Positions 61,521-64,000 of a DNA stretch of 64,000 bases are shown here, piece after piece. Positions within the stretch are counted from its first letter, which is position 1. Each line of letters opens with the position of its first letter. Source of the DNA: Actinomycetes bacterium (GTDB taxonomy: Bacteria; Actinomycetota; Actinomycetes; Mycobacteriales; Mycobacteriaceae); the NCBI GenBank assembly GCA_023461275.1, contig JAEYMI010000028.1:124001-188000 (forward strand), given 5' to 3'. The position numbers were made by a program, and so were the translations under genes. The notes under the pieces are model-generated. The model ran no database searches, was not told where the DNA came from, and saw only the letters and a program-made list of their open reading frames with translations.

Positions 61521-62068
61521 GCGGTGCCGTCGGCGATCGGCGGCCCGTGCTGGTGCTGGTGGGTTTCATGGGTGCCGGAAAGTCCACCGTGGGTCGCACT
61601 GTCGCCGACCTGCTGGGCGTGGACTTCGTCGACACCGACGCCGAACTGGTCAACCGAGATGGTCGTACCATTCCCGAGATCTTCCGCGTCGATGGTCCGG
61701 CGCATTTCCGAGAACTCGAACGAGCCGTCGTCGACGATCTGCTCGCCAATCATGGCGGCGTGGTGGCCCTCGGCGGGGGAGCGGTGACCACCGAAGCGGT
61801 ACGTGACGCCTTGGTGGGCCATCGCGTGGTGCACCTGGAGATTTCCGCCGACGACGGGTTCGCCCGCGTCAAGAACAGCGACCGGCCGCTGATCGAGGCC
61901 GACGACCCGGCCGCACGCTACGCCGAACTTCTCACCGAACGTGCCGATATATACGCGTCGGTGGCGACCATCGTGGTCGATGCGGGCTCCGGCGGGCCTG
62001 ATGAGGTGGCCGACCGCATCATCGAACACCTCGCGCGTGAGCTCACCGCAGAAAGGGAGAACCGATGA
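61517..62068 (+). CDS. aroK: Shikimate kinase
   Basis: The 183-aa P-loop kinase phosphorylates shikimate at the 3-hydroxyl. It has LVGFMGAGKSTVGRTVADLL (Walker A), the shikimate-binding DTDAELVNRDGRTIPEIF and the ALGGGAVTTEAVRDAL loop, plus the lid arginine in KNSDRPLIEADDPAARYAEL. ATG 61517 overlaps the aroC stop, and the aroK stop overlaps the aroB ATG, so all three are coupled. Confidence 0.95.
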   Translation: MSGAVGDRRPVLVLVGFMGAGKSTVGRTVADLLGVDFVDTDAELVNRDGRTIPEIFRVDGPAHFRELERAVVDDLLANHGGVVALGGGAVTTEAVRDALVGHRVVHLEISADDGFARVKNSDRPLIEADDPAARYAELLTERADIYASVATIVVDAGSGGPDEVADRIIEHLARELTAERENR

Positions 62069-63168
62069 CCGAACCGATCCGCATCGGAGTCAACGCCGGC
62101 TCACCGTACGAGGTGATCATCGGCCGCGGTCTGCTCGGCGAGGTCGCCGAGGCCGCCGCGGGCGCCGACCGCATCGCCATCCTCTACCAGCCGACGCTCG
62201 CGCAGACAGCCGAACAGGTTCGAGAATTCTTGGCGGACAAAGGCTTCGACGCCCATCGGGTGGAAATCCCGGATGCCGAGGCGGGCAAGGACCTGTCGGT
62301 GGCCGCCTTCTGCTGGGAGGTCTTCGGCCGGGTCGGTCTCAAACGCAACGACAAGGTGATCAGCCTCGGTGGTGGTGCGGCCACCGACCTCGCCGGATTC
62401 GTCGCCGCCACCTGGATGCGCGGCATCGGGGTCATCCACATTCCCACCACGCTGCTGGCGATGGTCGACGCCGCGGTCGGCGGCAAAACCGGGATCAACA
62501 CCGACGCGGGCAAGAACCTGGTCGGGTCCTTCCACGAGCCCGACGCCGTCATCATCGACACCGCAACCCTGGAAACCGTGCCGCACAACGAGGTCGTCGC
62601 CGGCCTCGCGGAGGTCATCAAGACCGGCTTCATCGCCGATCCGACCATCCTGGACATCATCGAGGCAGACCCGGCTGCGGCCGTGGACACCTCGGGAACC
62701 GTTCTGCCCGAACTCATTCGACGATCGGTACAGGTCAAGGCCGACGTCGTCTCCGCAGATCTCAAGGAGAGTTCGCTGCGGGAGATCCTCAACTACGGAC
62801 ACACCCTCGGCCACGCCATCGAACGCCGCGAGCGCTACCGCTGGCGTCACGGGGCGGCCGTCGCCGTCGGCCTGGTGTTTGCCGCCGAACTAGCTCGCCT
62901 GGCCGGACGGCTCGACGACGAGACCGCCGACCGGCACACCTCGATCCTGAAGCTCGTGGGCCTGCCGACCACGTACGATCCCGACGCGCTCGGGGACCTG
63001 ATGCAGACGATGGCCGGCGACAAGAAGAACCGCTCGGGACTATTGCGTTTCGTCGTCCTCGACGGGTTGGCCAAGCCGGGACGTCTCGAAGGACCCGATC
63101 CCGGACTCATCGCCGCGGCGTATTCCGCGGTCGCCGGCGCGCCGTCGACCTCGGCGGTCGACCTCTAG
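62065..63168 (+). CDS. aroB: 3-dehydroquinate synthase
   Basis: The 367-aa enzyme converts DAHP to 3-dehydroquinate using NAD and zinc. Landmarks: ISLGGGAATDLAGFVAATWMRG, IPTTLLAMVDAAVGGKTGIN, and GLAEVIKTGFIADP. The zinc ligands are Glu in that helix and His in LNYGHTLGHAIER and RWRHGAAVAVG. It is the last gene of the aro group. In M. tuberculosis the type II dehydroquinase gene follows aroB; here a terminator and a convergent gene follow instead. Confidence 0.96.
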   Translation: MTEPIRIGVNAGSPYEVIIGRGLLGEVAEAAAGADRIAILYQPTLAQTAEQVREFLADKGFDAHRVEIPDAEAGKDLSVAAFCWEVFGRVGLKRNDKVISLGGGAATDLAGFVAATWMRGIGVIHIPTTLLAMVDAAVGGKTGINTDAGKNLVGSFHEPDAVIIDTATLETVPHNEVVAGLAEVIKTGFIADPTILDIIEADPAAAVDTSGTVLPELIRRSVQVKADVVSADLKESSLREILNYGHTLGHAIERRERYRWRHGAAVAVGLVFAAELARLAGRLDDETADRHTSILKLVGLPTTYDPDALGDLMQTMAGDKKNRSGLLRFVVLDGLAKPGRLEGPDPGLIAAAYSAVAGAPSTSAVDL

Positions 63169-63185
63169 AGCCGGACCCGCTCTAG
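63165..63185. terminator. Bidirectional hairpin holding both convergent stop codons
   Basis: CTAGAGC (63165-63171), loop CGGACCC, and GCTCTAG (63179-63185) form a perfect 7-bp stem. The TAG stop of aroB lies in the left arm and the TAG stop of the leftward membrane-protein gene lies in the right arm. It would fold the same way in either transcript, a natural shared terminator. Confidence 0.6.
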
Positions 63186-63721
63186 CCGCGCTGCACGGGC
63201 AGTTGCTCAGTCGGCGCCGACGGGTCGCCGGAGTCGACGCGGCGTCCGGTCTCGTCTCGCTCGGGGTGCACCGACCAGTCGTCGCCGCCGTTCTTGTTCT
63301 GGTCGCGGCGCACCAGCCAGCGGCCGACCGCGGCACCGACGAATGCCGGCGTCAGCACGAGCAGTGCGGTGAACGATCCGCCCGCGAAGATCTCGACGAC
63401 GAGCCCGGCCTCGCCGATACCGGCGAACACCGTCTTGCCCAGGATCCAGCAGATGATCCCGGCCGCGACACCGGCGAGCAGCCCCGCTTTGAGCCATCGG
63501 ACCGTCAGATCGGCGTAGTCGTCGGTGTCGGGGTGCGCCTGGGCGTCCCGCACACCGTCGAATCCGCCCCAGAGCAGCGCGACCAGCACCACGAAGGCGA
63601 TCGCGAGGGTCTTCCACACCGTGGAGTGCAGCGGCGCATGGATCACCGCGATCCCCAGGACGACGCGAGTGAGGACATGCACGGCGGTCATCACGACGCC
63701 ACGGAACAACCACGGAACCAT
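63182..63721 (-). CDS. B-4DMT-type membrane protein (Rv2536 type)
   Basis: The 179-aa protein has four hydrophobic segments: MTAVHVLTRVVLGIAVI, TLAIAFVVLVALLWGG, GLLAGVAAGIICWILG, and ALLVLTPAFVGAAVGRWLV, with an EIFAGGSF re-entrant stretch before the last. A hydrophilic C-terminal tail of about 45 residues carries charged repeats (DQNKNGGDDWSVHPERDE). In databases such proteins are named B-4DMT family transporters, but no transport has been shown to my knowledge. ATG 63721 (MVPWLFRGV) is the likely start. It is divergent from pepQ, as in M. tuberculosis. Confidence 0.78.
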   Translation of the reverse strand: MVPWLFRGVVMTAVHVLTRVVLGIAVIHAPLHSTVWKTLAIAFVVLVALLWGGFDGVRDAQAHPDTDDYADLTVRWLKAGLLAGVAAGIICWILGKTVFAGIGEAGLVVEIFAGGSFTALLVLTPAFVGAAVGRWLVRRDQNKNGGDDWSVHPERDETGRRVDSGDPSAPTEQLPVQRG

Positions 63722-63784
63722 AGGCGCCACCTTAGGTGAAGCGTCGAGTGATCGCGAACACCCACCGGGCCGTAGCGTTGAGGC

Positions 63785-64000
63785 ATGACCTCTCACGCGC
63801 TGCGCCGCGATCGCCTGCGTGCCCTGCTCGCCGAGCTTGACGAGCCGGTCGACGCACTCGTTGTCTCCGACCTGGTCAATATCCGCTACCTGACCGGATT
63901 CACCGGGTCCAACGCGGCCCTGCTGGTGGTGGCCGGTGATCCGAGCGGTGATCGGATCAGCACCGACGGCCGCTACATCACGCAGGTCGGCCGGCAGGCC
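63785..64000 (+). CDS. pepQ: Xaa-Pro dipeptidase / aminopeptidase P family, N-terminal part
   Basis: Only the first 72 codons are in the window: MTSHALRRDRLRALLAELDE, then LVVSDLVNIRYLTGFTGSNAA and ISTDGRYITQVGRQA. These match the creatinase-like N-terminal domain of the M24B peptidases; the metal-binding catalytic domain lies beyond the right edge. The position after the Rv2536-type gene matches pepQ (Rv2535c). It starts 63 bp from the divergent membrane-protein gene. Confidence 0.88.
   Translation, partial: MTSHALRRDRLRALLAELDEPVDALVVSDLVNIRYLTGFTGSNAALLVVAGDPSGDRISTDGRYITQVGRQA

Overview
The window is high-GC actinobacterial chromosome from a mycolic-acid-producing member of the Mycobacteriales. 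An antigen 85-type mycolyltransferase (5154-6173), a phosphatidylinositol mannoside block (pgsA, patA, pimA) and a GT87 mannosyltransferase support this. From thrS (9135) to the right edge, gene order follows the Mycobacterium tuberculosis Rv2614c-to-Rv2535c segment with insertions and losses. Gordonia or a close relative is my best guess, but the sequence alone does not fix the genus. No rRNA gene, complete tRNA, CRISPR array or insertion sequence is visible.

Left end, 1-6200, is accessory. A tyrosine integrase runs off the left edge (1-839). About 150 bp upstream of it lies the 3' end of a tRNA (T-arm plus acceptor strand, 995-1019), the expected right-hand attachment site of an element integrated in a tRNA gene. 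Beyond it are an Ntn-type acylase, a type B carboxylesterase, a serine-recombinase-like protein that lacks the catalytic serine coupled to a small unknown gene, and the mycolyltransferase.

6200-30900 is mostly core. It holds a shikimate-dehydrogenase paralogue, a GT87 membrane enzyme, thrS, a HIT protein, the PIM-lipid operon pgsA-patA-pimA, a LemA-like protein, and the PLP synthase genes pdxS and pdxT. These two pdx genes are separated by a PP2C phosphatase / FHA-HTH / LuxR-type cluster and a class III aminotransferase. Then come yebC, ruvCAB, yajC-secD-secF, an orphan peptide-binding lipoprotein and apt.

30900-43750 holds rel (with a perfect hairpin in its leader), a TetR/SDR pair with clear twin operators, a decayed second SDR gene, ppiB, a metallo-beta-lactamase-fold hydrolase, hisS (whose 3' end is duplicated 250 bp downstream), a small secreted protein, two zinc peptidases and aspS.

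43850-51059 is a three-gene overlapping operon: transglutaminase-DUF2126, ATP-grasp/alpha-E, and a second transglutaminase. This is the best candidate here for a poorly described biochemical system. A kinase-fold protein and rarA follow.

53900-64000 is a run of alaS, ruvX, mltG, aroE, a short prepilin-peptidase-like protein, aroC, aroK and aroB, largely with 4-bp stop/start overlaps. It ends in a palindrome holding both convergent stop codons, then a small membrane protein and the start of pepQ.
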